Assembly (NCBI GenBank): GCA_945859605.1
Contig: OX243816.1
Location: 29,447,368 to 29,511,367 of the forward strand
Length of the DNA stretch: 64,000 bases
Direction: 5' to 3'
Source of the DNA: Lumbricus rubellus
Taxonomy: Eukaryota > Annelida > Clitellata > Crassiclitellata > Lumbricidae
A program made the translations under genes and the position numbers. Positions 38,001-48,700 of the stretch are shown here, piece after piece. Under the pieces are notes generated by a model. That model was not told where the DNA came from. It did no database searches and worked only from the letters and a program-made list of their open reading frames with translations. Position 1 is the first letter of the stretch. Each line of letters begins with the position of its first letter.

Positions 38001-38489
38001 TCTGATTTATAAATTTGAGACTGATTTAAGTTATTTTAATATGATCACAGCTTAAGTGTATATGAGCTGAGCACGTTCTAACCTCGACACCATTTGTAAC
38101 TCTAGACACTGTACTTTACTGTATCATAGCCCAACATTCTAGCTCCAAATGCCAAATTCAAGGCAAATAAACTTGTTCTAACCGTAGAATCACTTTTTAA
38201 CACCTCTACCACATTTTAGGTAAAGGTGCTATAATATCAGCCCAACCACAAATTCAACTCCAGTATTTTATGCCAAAGTGCATTTGTGTTGACTGAATGC
38301 AGTTATTTTTGGCAGGGTCATCATCCAACACTCGGAGCTCACCAGAAATTCACCAACTATGCCTTTGATATAAACGAGTTAATGGAAATGGTCATGTCAG
38401 CTGTTGATTACGTCAAGGCTCATCCACGCTACCAGGCTGAGCGGAAGCAAAGGCACAGCAGGGAACCAGCTCCGGAAAAAGAACTCTAA
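24398..38489 (+). CDS. EOGT: EGF domain-specific O-GlcNAc transferase, complete
   Basis: Join 24398..24595, 25694..25794, 26792..26900, 30403..30503, 31090..31194, 31583..31689, 32549..32652, 33053..33145, 33458..33529, 34123..34209, 34678..34746, 35412..35470, 35790..35817, 37008..37099, 37692..37794, 38316..38489 (1602 nt, 533 aa; the human enzyme is about 527). EOGT (GT61 family) adds O-GlcNAc to Ser/Thr of EGF repeats, such as those of Notch, in the ER lumen. Visible: hydrophobic N-terminus, [110 protein letters not shown], and a C-terminal EKEL that could act as a KDEL-like ER signal. Phases agree at all 15 joins. Intron 15 starts with GC (GAG|GCAAGT). Exon 13 is only 28 bp. Confidence 0.97.
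24787..25378. repeat. Dispersed repeat with pyrimidine-rich core in EOGT intron 1
   Basis: It starts ACTAGCTGTACCCGGCCACG, passes through 170 bp of almost pure C/T (CCCCTCCCCGTCCCC-type) on the plus strand, then about 350 bp including CAATCGGTCCGTCAGTTATC, and ends TATATATATAGATGG. The start, the CAATCGGTCC block and the TATATAGAT end resemble dispersed repeats seen in many invertebrates, but I cannot name the family. ORFs of P/L/S or G/R-rich protein across it are composition artefacts. Confidence 0.6.
26109..26183. mobile_element. 75-bp TTAA-type mini-element, copy A
   Basis: The right end CCGGCTGGAAAGGG abuts TTAA (26184-26187). The left end TTTTCCGCCGGACCGG is its inverted partner, with a decayed flank. 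The same sequence occurs in reverse orientation at 32740-32814. Both copies are in EOGT introns. Confidence 0.7.
26940..27275 (-). mobile_element. LINE 3' fragment with internal deletion
   Basis: On the minus strand [20 protein letters not shown] leads to [19 protein letters not shown], which is joined directly to [19 protein letters not shown]. Comparison with 19135-20165 shows that about 120 codons between these blocks are missing. It ends in the usual GCGCTATATAAA tail. The piggyBac-type element at 27280 is inserted beside or within it. Confidence 0.8.
27280..28722 (-). mobile_element. piggyBac-type element with transposase N-terminal relic
   Basis: It is flanked by TTAA on both sides (27276-27279, 28723-28726). 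The ends CCCTTAACAGCC and, inverted, CCCTTAAACACC form short terminal repeats. On the minus strand a short frame at about 28450 ([20 protein letters not shown]) runs, with a frame change, into an acidic stretch ending near 28077, in the style of a transposase N-terminus. No catalytic domain follows. Instead the left half consists of a diverged direct duplication of about 370 bp (roughly 27360-27710 and 27735-28075). It is non-autonomous and lies in EOGT intron 3. Confidence 0.8.
29435..29520. repeat. Minisatellite, TTCTTTGATGA(G) units
   Basis: Six or seven units of 14-15 bp (TTCTTTGATGAG and variants) in EOGT intron 3. A CCGT/CCAT-rich simple stretch follows at 29795-29880. Confidence 0.85.
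31392..31500. repeat. Two-copy tandem repeat, about 50 bp
   Basis: Two copies of GTTGATTAAT.ATTAGAGTTTGATTGACTCACACATT sit just upstream of EOGT exon 6. Confidence 0.8.
31671..31880 (+). repeat. 30-bp tandem repeat spanning the EOGT exon 6 donor
   Basis: Seven copies of a 30-bp unit start at 31671, 31701, 31731, 31761, 31791, 31821 and 31851. Each of the first six carries CTCATCAAACTAGATGCAG or a close variant followed by GTAATTT; the sixth has GCAATTT, and the seventh is degenerate. The first copy is the 3' end of EOGT exon 6 (codons for ILIKLDA) with its donor at 31689|31690. The unit is 10 codons with no stop, so each downstream donor (31719, 31749, 31779, 31809) would add 10 aa ([14 protein letters not shown]) in frame. 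Confidence 0.95.
32295..32490 (-). mobile_element. Composite SINE: tRNA-like head, LINE-like tail
   Basis: On the minus strand a B-box-like GGTTCGAATCC is followed by CCTTGGGCAAGTCCTTCACT, a phrase like the core of MIR-type SINEs. It then ends with the same GGGGCGCTATAAC tail as the CR1/L2-like LINEs here. A truncated relative is at 52290-52420. Confidence 0.7.
32740..32814. mobile_element. 75-bp TTAA-flanked mini-element, copy B
   Basis: TTAA (32736-32739), CCCATTCCAGCCGG at the left end, CCGGCTGGAAAGGG at the right end, TTAA (32815-32818). It is a complete copy, the reverse complement of that at 26109-26183 with few differences. It lies in EOGT intron 7, 84 bp after the donor. Confidence 0.85.
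35003..35082. repeat. (TTA)n microsatellite
   Basis: About 24 TTA units in EOGT intron 11. Confidence 0.95.
36060..36490. repeat. Two adjacent tandem arrays in EOGT intron 13
   Basis: 36060-36256: imperfect units of about 33 bp (AATAATTTCAGTTCAAGTTA.CGTTCTTAA). 36257-36490: three and a half copies of a 67-bp unit (starts at 36257, 36324, 36391, 36458; begins AAGTCAGTAAGTAAATTACT) that are almost identical, so recently expanded. TTTCAGTT/TTTCCGTT phrases continue to about 36670. Confidence 0.9.
37472..37655. repeat. Dispersed repeat, copy 1
   Basis: CTTCAGAACTTAATTTATGT through GATTGTAAGTGCTCATT recurs in the same orientation at 38776-38935. It lies in EOGT intron 14. Confidence 0.75.
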
Positions 38490-38775
38490 TATCCAGAAGA
38501 GTTGACCTAGACATGATTTTGCCAACTTGCCAGCTCATTCTGTGTAGGAGATTGAAAATTCTCTTTTGTTTAGGTTAATTGAGGCAATAATATAATTTAT
38601 GTACAAGCCATAATAATTATTGTTTGATTGTTAATTAATCATTGATTATGGTGGTCAATTATTGCTGATGTTATTGTTACTGTAGAGCTGTATTGTTGAC
38701 GATCATGGATGTAGTTAAGATTATTGACGAGTGTAGTAGTATTGTTTTTATTGGCATTCTTATGATTTCATTTGA

Positions 38776-38935
38776 AGCTTCAGAACTTAATTTATGTTTT
38801 TTTCATTTATTGACCATTGTTCTGTTATTGATTCTTGTTGCGTTGTAAATGTTTGTTTTAATTAATGCTCATCGTTGGTACAGTGTATGAGAATGGGATT
38901 GTAATTGCGATTGTAAGTGCTCATTTGTACAGTGC
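38776..38935. repeat. Dispersed repeat, copy 2
   Basis: Same orientation as 37472-37655, with indels. It starts about 290 bp after the EOGT stop codon. Confidence 0.7.
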
Positions 38936-41900
38936 TTCTTCATGAAAACTATCAGGTGCTGCTGTCCTGATGACACAAGACCATGGTGCAATGGTCTTCA
39001 ATCGCTTGCAAATACAGGAGTGGGAAGTAGAAGCAGCTTATTGCAGATTGAATGGGAGCCTGTTCCAGAATGGGAGGCCGACTACTGCAAAGTTTTCATG
39101 TTGCATTGTGTAGGTATGCGACAGATTACAATGTGCGTTGCAGAACAAAGAGATGTACTACCAGGCAATGGTGACAGTGGAATACATTGCACGCTAACAT
39201 AGGACGGAGCACAAGTGGCTTGGCAGTTACATATATGAGCATAGGGATCAATAGGACTTTGTTTAGACTTGTATTCCTTATTTATTTTAATTTAATTTTT
39301 AGTGTCTAAAATATTAATACGTGAATGTGCCTGAAAATGCTACTAATGAAAAATTGAGTAAATTCGAAAGCTACATAGACATGAACATGACAAGTGTTAT
39401 TAGTCGAATTGCATGAAATTTAATGTGAGTTGTTTAAACGTGTGTACTGTTGTGCAGCACATCATACTGAAAGTTATGCATAGAACTATATGAAATCTAT
39501 TACATTACTAATCACTTTCTATCAATATGTGACTGTGTTTTATCAGGTAAAGTCGCTTTATTCATGTATGCCTTGCTACTACATGCTCAATATTTAACAT
39601 ATTGTGTTTTAGAGAGGTGTCATAGAGATAGCCAACGGTTATCTTAATAGTAGATGTAATTAGCTAAACCCCACAGGGTAATTAATGAAAAACGAACGGT
39701 CTTTTAAACAACTCTTAACGATTGTTGAAAGACCATGATTGTCGGATAGTCTTGTATGATGCATGCTTGCTTGTTTATCACTATTATCACGAGAGCTGCA
39801 TTGATCTATCAATTACTTTTAGTATGCTCTCATCGGTAAAGCCTGCCGCGCAGCAGCAGAATTTAGCAGAACTATCTGAAAAGTCATTGGCAAAATCGTA
39901 CAATATGCTGTGTGGCCCCATATTCGATATTTTGCGATTCAACCGTTCCCAGCTTGAGACTTAGGAATAATGATCTCATCATTCTTTCCTCTTACAGACT
40001 CTCATTTTGTAAAATTTTGCGATGTTCTTACGTTGCGGCTGCAATCCACGGATGTGATGGATATTGGTTGCATCGTTGTAGCATGCAGTGGCAACTGTTG
40101 TTGACGTGGCAACTGTTGTTGACGTGGCAACTGTTGTTGAGTTGCACTTCGAGTTGCTATGGTGAAATTTTCCTCCCGCTTCAGTTCCCAGTACGTGTGA
40201 TGAAATTGTTAAATTTTTTGTTGAACCTTTCAGCTGGTGAGTAGATGTCTGGTAGACTTTGCATTGCTATTTTGCTTAATGCCTGGAAAATGGTCACGCC
40301 CAGGACCACATCTTAGGACAGTTACCGTAGTCGACTATGGTAATGCTATCGTATGCCACATTTGAATTTCATTGTATGTGTATGAACAAGTTTAAAGTAC
40401 ATTTCAATGTTTTTAACGTGAAACGGAGGTAAAAAAAACATCAGCATGAAGATTGCGAGTCAAGACCTTCAAATGCAATTTTTATGCGTTGCTTCTGTAA
40501 CAGCAAGAGTGATGCGTCACATTTGGCAGCGTTTATCATTTCTAAGCAAGAAATGTTCCATCCTCTGTGAGATTATGGACATACATCTTTTTAAGAGCAC
40601 AAGTTTGTGCCCCAACTATTTTTTGAGTTGGTTTTATCAGAACTTTTATGATAAATCTTTGACTTCAATTACTTGTTGCTACATTTTAGGATAATGTATA
40701 ATCGGAAGAATGTTGACTTCATTTTAATTTGTGCTATTTATAATATAATATTATGCTGTTCTGAATGCCACATTTTGTAAATGTGTTAGGTGTGAATACT
40801 CTCACACACAAGCATGGAAACCGGTTTTATTTATACTTTTAATGATTGGTTTGTTATTGTCCAATGCAATGAAACCTGAAGAACAGTTTGTATTGTGTGA
40901 AGGGTTTGTTTAATCCCTCTAAGATTATGTACGCAGAGACTGGAACACGGAATTTAGGCGCTTTGCGTGCGGGTGCGTACAGTGGGCAGAGGGTCGCAAC
41001 ACAATGTACGCACGCAAAATAAAACTTGCAGATGTCACAAAAGAGCCAGGAGCTTTTTGAAAAAACTTTTTTTAAATCGACAGGGGAGTTTCAAGCATTC
41101 AAGGGTCCCACCACCAAAGACTCCCCAAAAAACCTTGGTATGCCACTGCCACATGCGTTTAATTTTCACGCAGATCTGAATCCAGGATACCAGCAAGAAC
41201 ACCGTGGACAATGATTTATTTGCTCTAGATCACCACCATCACCTTATTGTGATGCGCCTGTAACAAGATTACTTTTCAAACAACGCACTTCTGGATACAG
41301 TTTTTGTTCATTTCTAAAGTTCCGCAAAGTCAGAAAGATGAAAACGAAAACTATCAGACTAAAAAACTTCATTACCTCTACACTGTATATACATGTGTTA
41401 AAAATACAATTCAAATTGAACAGAATGCCAAATATCAATGTAGGATACTGGACCATCATCATCTATATGATCCCACTGCTGCATACCTATACAAAACCTA
41501 ATCTGTTTCACTTTAATATTTGGACAATAATGTTAACGACTTTTCATATGCAAACAACTGATGGATGTAAAGAATTCAAAAATGAATCATTGATAGCACA
41601 CAACAGATTTCATCGTAAGCCACATTAGACGTATTTTCATAACGGACCAAATGTAGCAGAGGACGATTGCTAACTGAACAAGTCAACAACAGCTATAGCT
41701 CAAAACCAGGTCGTGGTTCGATACACAACGACTCCATTAGTAGGATCTTTCAACTGAAAGTGCAAGACTAGCAATTAAAAACCACAACGGTCAATTTCCC
41801 TTACAACAAAAAAATGCTATTGTCACTGGAAGCACCGGGATACAGACTCCAGATTGTTGTGGTGAGGGGGCCATCATGTACCCACATTATCTCTCCCTCA

Positions 41901-42429
41901 GCCGACTGAAACCTACTGCTCTATTTGATGCAAACTGTCTTCTACCCTATAAAAACGACAGCTGGCTCTATAATATCGACTCTTCTCGGCTTAAAAGTGA
42001 GCAACTCATTCTGCAAACTCCAGCATCTTAGTCCATCAGCAGAGTCCTAGATGGACTGGCTATTCACTGTCTTGTTTTTGCAGTCAAGCAAACAACTTGT
42101 TGAAAAAAATAAAACGTTGAGTTAGTCTAAAACCCAAGCAAAGTGTGTATAAACAGCTGCTAAAAATAAAACTTAGGCAGCAATTTTGATCAACAATGCA
42201 CAAGAGAAAATCAGTCAAAACAAAAAAACTGCCCCACAATTAAAAAAACAACTCAACTTTTCAAGCCTGCTGAAACAACAAATTGAGAACAAAAGAAATG
42301 CTTTTATCGTCGTCACTCGTGCACCGCAGACAACACAGATCTTCTTTTCTCACCAACGTATCAACTAATATCAGCCAAGGTTTCACTGCTCAACAACATA
42401 CCGCCGCCGCTTCTAAGGCAACAATTTAA

Positions 42430-42490
42430 CCCTCTAAAGACCAGGTGTACTAAAATGCGTTGAAAACATATGTAGCTGGTTGTTAAAGGG
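42430..42490. mobile_element. 61-bp TTAA-flanked mini-element
   Basis: TTAA (42426-42429), CCCTCTAAAGACCAGG at the left end, CTGGTTGTTAAAGGG at the right end, TTAA (42491-42494). The same design as 12438-12500 with a different interior. Confidence 0.75.
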
Positions 42491-42715
42491 TTAAAAATCA
42501 AAGATCTTGTATCTCCAAGGCAATAATAAATTTCCCGACACAAGAATTTCGAGACGACATCACGGCATAGGCACCGAGCAGCACAGACTCCTCTCATGTT
42601 GTCAGTATCGGCCCATTCCTCCAGTCCTCTGAGATTACGCGACAAAACTAGCGGCTTTACACGAAAATTTATGTTTCATATAACAACAGCTACAGATCTG
42701 TTAGTCTTCTTCTCG

Positions 42716-45700
42716 CTACGTGTCAACCCCATCGAAGTCTGAGTCGTCACTCATGTGTTCGATCGGTTTAATCGTTGTGAGGTTACTGCTTGAGTTCTTG
42801 TTCTTGTTCTGCATAGAACCAACTTCGGCCGTTTCAAATCGTCGATGGATTCCGCGCAGCAAGGTTTCGACCTCACCCGTCAGAGGTCGCTTGACTGGTT
42901 CTTGATCCCAGCATCGCTGCATCAGTTCCCAGCATTCGGGATCGCATAGGTACGGCTTCTCAGGACGCAGGCCTGCAATTCAAATGAACAAGCGAGTCAG
43001 TTACCTAGCCATACAAATGTGTCGTATAAGATAATCTCACTAAAATCCCTTAATAACAGGCCTCCAGGGCTGCCCAAGATGCGTGTTCCATAAAAATCAT
43101 GAATTCAAACCATCCTGTTTCAATGTTACCTACAGCAGTTTGTCAGTTGACTATGTCAATAAACTTCAACATTATTATTATTATTATTAAGTAGCTTCAC
43201 AGCAACCACCTGTTGAATCAGAGTACAAAAACACAAGACACTTTTAAGCATCTAATTTAACCAGATGATGACAGTGCTGGCATGCCTGTCTATGTACATG
43301 CGTTATGCAAGCAGGAGTGACCTTACCTCCTTTGACATTCATCCAAAGCATTTCTTTACTGGAGCAGCGGTTGAAGTGCGACGGAAGACGGACGCTTCCA
43401 GCGCAGACGTACCAGAAGAGAATTCCAAATGCATAGACATCGACGCTGTGGTCGTAGCGTCCGGAGAACAGTTCGGGAGCCATGTGGATTGGAGTTCCCA
43501 CGATACTGCCTGACATCATCGCCTCCGGCTTGCAGAAGCCAAGATCTGTTAGCTTGCCACGGTTTTTGTCATCCAGCTGTGACAAACGACAAATTATATT
43601 GTATTCAGCATCTATAGTTCATTATGAAATCTGCTCTGAATCCTCTGCATCTAGAATTCACCACCGCATGCTGCATCACAGATAAGTTTAGACCAAACAA
43701 AGACAATGCATTGTTTGTCTAATTTGTGCTCAGATAAAGAAAAAATCTTTTAGCACCATAGATGTCCTACTGGGGATGTAAAACTTTATTTGTTGATATG
43801 AGCAATTGAATGTGATTATTACAGTATATCTTACATTACCATTTATTACGGTACATTCTAACAATCAAGTATCTTCAGATGTGAGAGTTTTTTTATAAAG
43901 AAAATTGCAACAGCGAACATAGATTTGTTGCAAGGCAGAATTATTATGCTAACTCCAAGAGAATGCCACAGGCAATAGGTAGCAAGACTTTCAGTTTTAA
44001 ATGAATTTAACATATGAGGAGATATGATCACTTCATCCCTCACTACCTGGTTTGTCCCACCAACATTCACACCATCATTTCGTACCTGAATTCATCAGGG
44101 AAAATCAGCGCATCAGAAATCTTGCAACATTATCCCGTCCATCCTGATATTTGACCCCGACTTCTACATTGACTATTAGGCTGTATGGTTAGGAACAATG
44201 ACTGCAAATCACCAATTCAAATGACATGACTTAGGCCATTATTAACTCAGGATACAGATGTGAAACACTGATAAGCCCTTGTGTAACTTCCGTAGGTTAG
44301 AAATTCCTGCCACAATTTTAAAGTCATAAGTACTTTGCCAAGGATCTGATAATTGCGTGATCAAATTACATGCATATCTGACCGTAAAATGTCAGGGATA
44401 AGTATGCATATAATTAGATCACACAAGTAATGCAGTTAACATGATTGATTGATTGATTGCATGTGTCTGGCCACTTACCAATACGTTTTTTAACTTGACG
44501 TCTCTATGTACGAGACCTTGACTGTGCAAGAACCGAATGCCTTCAACGACATCAATAGCAACCACAAGTCTACAAAACAACAACAACAATGCAACTGATA
44601 TGGTAGTAACTCATGTCAAAGCAGCCAAAATTGAACTCACGACAACAAAATAAAATAGAATTATTCTATGTTATGAATAAAGTTATGAAAGACACTACAA
44701 GTTGTACCATCGTAATATATCATTCTTTTAATTTAGTATAGTGTTTGAGGGATGTAATTTCGTTATCATTATTTAACAACAAGAAAGGCAAAATCAAGTC
44801 TTGTCTAAATGTTGATCTTTAGCAACAACTGCTCTGGATCACCTAGACTAATGCTGAATGTCCCTCGGATCAGAATCTTTATGTATACAATAATTATTTT
44901 CTAAACTAGAACATGTAACAAATTTTCTGCTTCTGCATCTGGAAGAAATTTCTTACATTCTAAATGGCTTTTCAAAGTCATTAAAGCAACATAAGTGTCT
45001 ACCAAAAACAGCTAGTATTTCTAAACAGGTGCTAGCACAAGCTACCCAGTCAGTATTTACAACTTGAAGCTTGCAGCCTAAATCATACAGCACCTAAAAC
45101 TTTCACAGATCATTATCCACAGCAGCCGCACGTTACCTGCCAAGCCACGAGAGTTTGCGTTCAATCGCTGCGTATAGATCCCACTTGAGTCGATCCATGA
45201 TGAGCAGGACGGACGCTCCAGATCCACCGTTGTACGTGTAATCTATCACGGATCCCCTCAGCGCTACAATCCTGTCATGCTCTGGCACATGCCTACAGTG
45301 CAACAATCCATCAAACAGTCCAATGATTGACCCGTTGGCGTCTTGCTTTGATCGAATTATTCATTTAATTACTGACATATGCACTCAATTCATTCATTCG
45401 TTTGCTCATTCATTCATTCATTCTATGGATCTGCCTAGCACCACTTCAAGAAATCTACCCAGGGGCGCTTGCAGCAAATTCAATTCGTTGATTGTTCCAA
45501 GCACAAAAAAAAAATTGGCATTTGGCATACATAACATACTTCATGTAAATGAATAATACATAATATTTTGTATTGCATAGTAGGCTGTCTGTTCTGTTAA
45601 TACTTAAGATTGATTCATGTAATCGTATACTGCGTTTGTCAGAATTGAATTCAATAAAGAAAAGATTACTATGAAAACAAACGAGCGCCTACTTCGTGTA

Positions 45701-48700
45701 GTGGAACTCAGTGGCTAAGTCGTTCCAGTGTTTGTCGTCTGGTGGAACGACGGATTTGATGGCGCATGGACCGTGATTGCCCCAGCTCTCACACGAGAAG
45801 ACTACGCCGTACTGACCTCGACCTATCTCCAAACCCATCTTCGGTTTGCCTAAGGAATAAAACACAGCCAGTAATGGAAGAGGAAAGCGACTTTAAAATC
45901 AGAAATAGTCTTTTTCATTAGAAGATGCTACATGTTCACATAGTGATATTCCTGAGCAACAAGAAATGACCTTCAGATGTAACTGTGAAGCAAAACGTAA
46001 CACAGAGGACAAATGCTATCGAGCACTTGAGAGAAAGACTGATTGAAAGGGTGATTATGTAAGGGTGAATTGCCAGTTCTGATTTTGCCATCTGATCCAC
46101 CTATCAACAAAGAACTCCTACCAGTGTAAATTATGATCAATGACGGCAACGGTAGTATGACAAGAAATCACCATGATTAGTTAAGCTTTTGCTGGTCCCT
46201 AGAAATGAATAAATCACGTTAAGAAAGTGATTGATGGATTGAGAATTAAGAAATGAGTGAAAGCAAATCATAATGTATACAGTGACGAATAGGAAAAACA
46301 ACAATAAGAATAATAACAATCAGCTACGTACGTCATGCAAGAAAGAGAACAACGAAGAAATAGATGAGAAATCGACGAACCATAGAGAATGAAGTCCTTG
46401 AGGGATCGGCTTTCAAGGCTGAGCCGTGCGACGCGTGGTGCGTAGTCCCTGCGCACCTTCAGACGCTGCGCCTCCGTCTTCTGCAGCCGAGCGTCCGTCC
46501 TCATTTCCAGCTGCTTCAGTAACATCTCGAACCGGTTGTGTGAACCTCGCAGGCGGTCTCTGATCTGCGTGCAGATGCTTTTCGCCAACCTGTAACCATT
46601 TCACAGATGATCTATTCAACCTGTGTCAGATTAACATACTGACCAAACATGAACTGACACATAAGTAAGTAATTGTAGATGATGATGGCTCTCTGCCCGA
46701 AGGCAGGTTCATTGGCTTTTATGCCCCTGGGGATGAGATGAGTGAGGTGGTTTCCCATTGCCTTCCCCACAGACAATGATGGGTAAGCAACTTGCCCAAG
46801 GTCGCTCCGCAGCAGCTTGCGCCACCGTGTCCCACACGTGCTAGCCCGAGATATCCAAATCTCTGAATGTCAACTCACAGCCCGGAACTTGAACCGCAGT
46901 CCATTGCAACCAACAGACGTATGTCGCTCTCGCTTACCGATGTAGCTAACTAGGCTAGAAGCAATTGTAATTGTAGAAAAGATAAATAAATAAATTTAAA
47001 TATAAAGCATGGGAGCAATAATTTTTCATTGAAACAGCACAAGACAACAGATCAAATGAAGCACCTCATGGCAGCTCAGTTCATCCTTCAATCTTTCAAC
47101 AACAATCTGCATTTTAGTACACGCTCAACTCGTCATTAAAGGGTTAATGCAAGGTACGTGCGTGCTACTTCATTATCATGCCATCCACCAAAACTTTCAA
47201 TCTCTTTCCAGTTGCTGGGGTTGGAACTTGGAAGCATATCCTCAACAGATCACGTGTATAAATGCCACTAATAATCGAATAACTTTAACCTTGAATAACG
47301 CTGACATTTCAGGCAATTAAACTGACAGTTAAATCAATGCTCACCTCTGACACCTTGCATCGCTGACAGTGGCAAGCATGTTCATCGCAATCTTTCTCTT
47401 CCACTCTCCATTGACACAGGGCGGCGGCCGCCAGAGCACGACATGCATTAGCTGAAACAACACCAGATCATTTTCACACTACCTTTTATCCACGTACCTG
47501 CCTTCTTAGAACCGATTTAAGTCATTCAAGTCGACACAATGCTATCGTTCTAAATCTCCATTGTTGCTGTCATTCCCATAAAAATCTCCATAGTCGCCGG
47601 CATCCTCTACAACCGCTAAGCTATTGCCTGCTAAAGACATTGTCCACTTATAATTTTTGCCTGTTTTAAATGCAGCCTCCGAGTTTCAATTTTTATGAGG
47701 ACGTCAACAGCAGGACACGAACAAAACTTGTTTACAAGGTGTGAGTCACAGCGCAATAGACTAACAATCTAACAATCAATCAATCAACGTCAGATTGCCA
47801 GTTCTTTGCTTACCACCTGCTGAGCAGTTGCTGCCATGTTCATGTTGCATGACATCACACAATGTTGACAGTAATACATTATTACATCTTTAGCAACATG
47901 TCATATCCCAAGATTTATATAGCACCTCTTGTAGAATATCTATTCAGAGGTGCAAAACCAATGTACCCAATAGCAAGTGATTGCAGCATACATGTCAAAC
48001 TCTCTTGACCCTCTGAAAATGAATTTGTCATGGCTGAATGACAAATCAGAATGAGTCAGAAATGTGAAAAGCCTCTGCATATTACTGCTGATGTAGACCT
48101 ATTAAAGCCTAACTCAATATTAAACTTAAACTTTAAAAACTTAACATAAATTGTTTTACTGAATTTGCTAAAATGAGAAACTGAACTACAAAGAACAGAC
48201 AACGAAAACACTCCAGCTTGTTAATTGATAGTACCCCTGAACAATCGTGGTCAAAATAAAGAAACAGAAAAGATAGTGCAGGATACCTGTTTCATTTTTT
48301 CAATCAGGGTCTTCATGAAAGACGCACTGGCACCCAGTGGGATTTCGACGTGGTAAGCTGCATTCAAGATCTGAAATACATTCACACAGACTTATTAAGA
48401 CTGATGGCATTTCCGCAACAACATAGACAACTCAAGGAACTTTAAAGCATCACAATGCTCAAGTTACTAGCCGTCAGTCGCTCTAAAGCAAAGTTGTAGT
48501 GCAACACCAATTTGTGAAGAAAAGTTATGTCCTTGGTCAACATTGTAGATTGCATCTTCATACTTAAATCAATATTTTTTAACATTTAACTACAATGTTC
48601 GATCTAAGCCATAGCAAATAACTTCATTTCTTGCCCCTGTATTAGGCAAAAATCTGATTACGATGAGACAATGTCGTCTCATGTAATAAGTGGCAGTATG

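Larger units (their letters stand above)
38490..42715. other. Tail-to-tail intergenic region between EOGT and DSTYK
   Basis: It holds the 3' UTRs of both genes; I could not fix either polyadenylation site. The second copy of the dispersed repeat is at 38776-38935. A three-copy 18-bp repeat (GTGGCAACTGTTGTTGAC) is at 40085-40141. At 41026-41214 a protein-like frame follows a possible TTGCAG acceptor; I do not recognise it and do not call it a gene. Confidence 0.6.
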
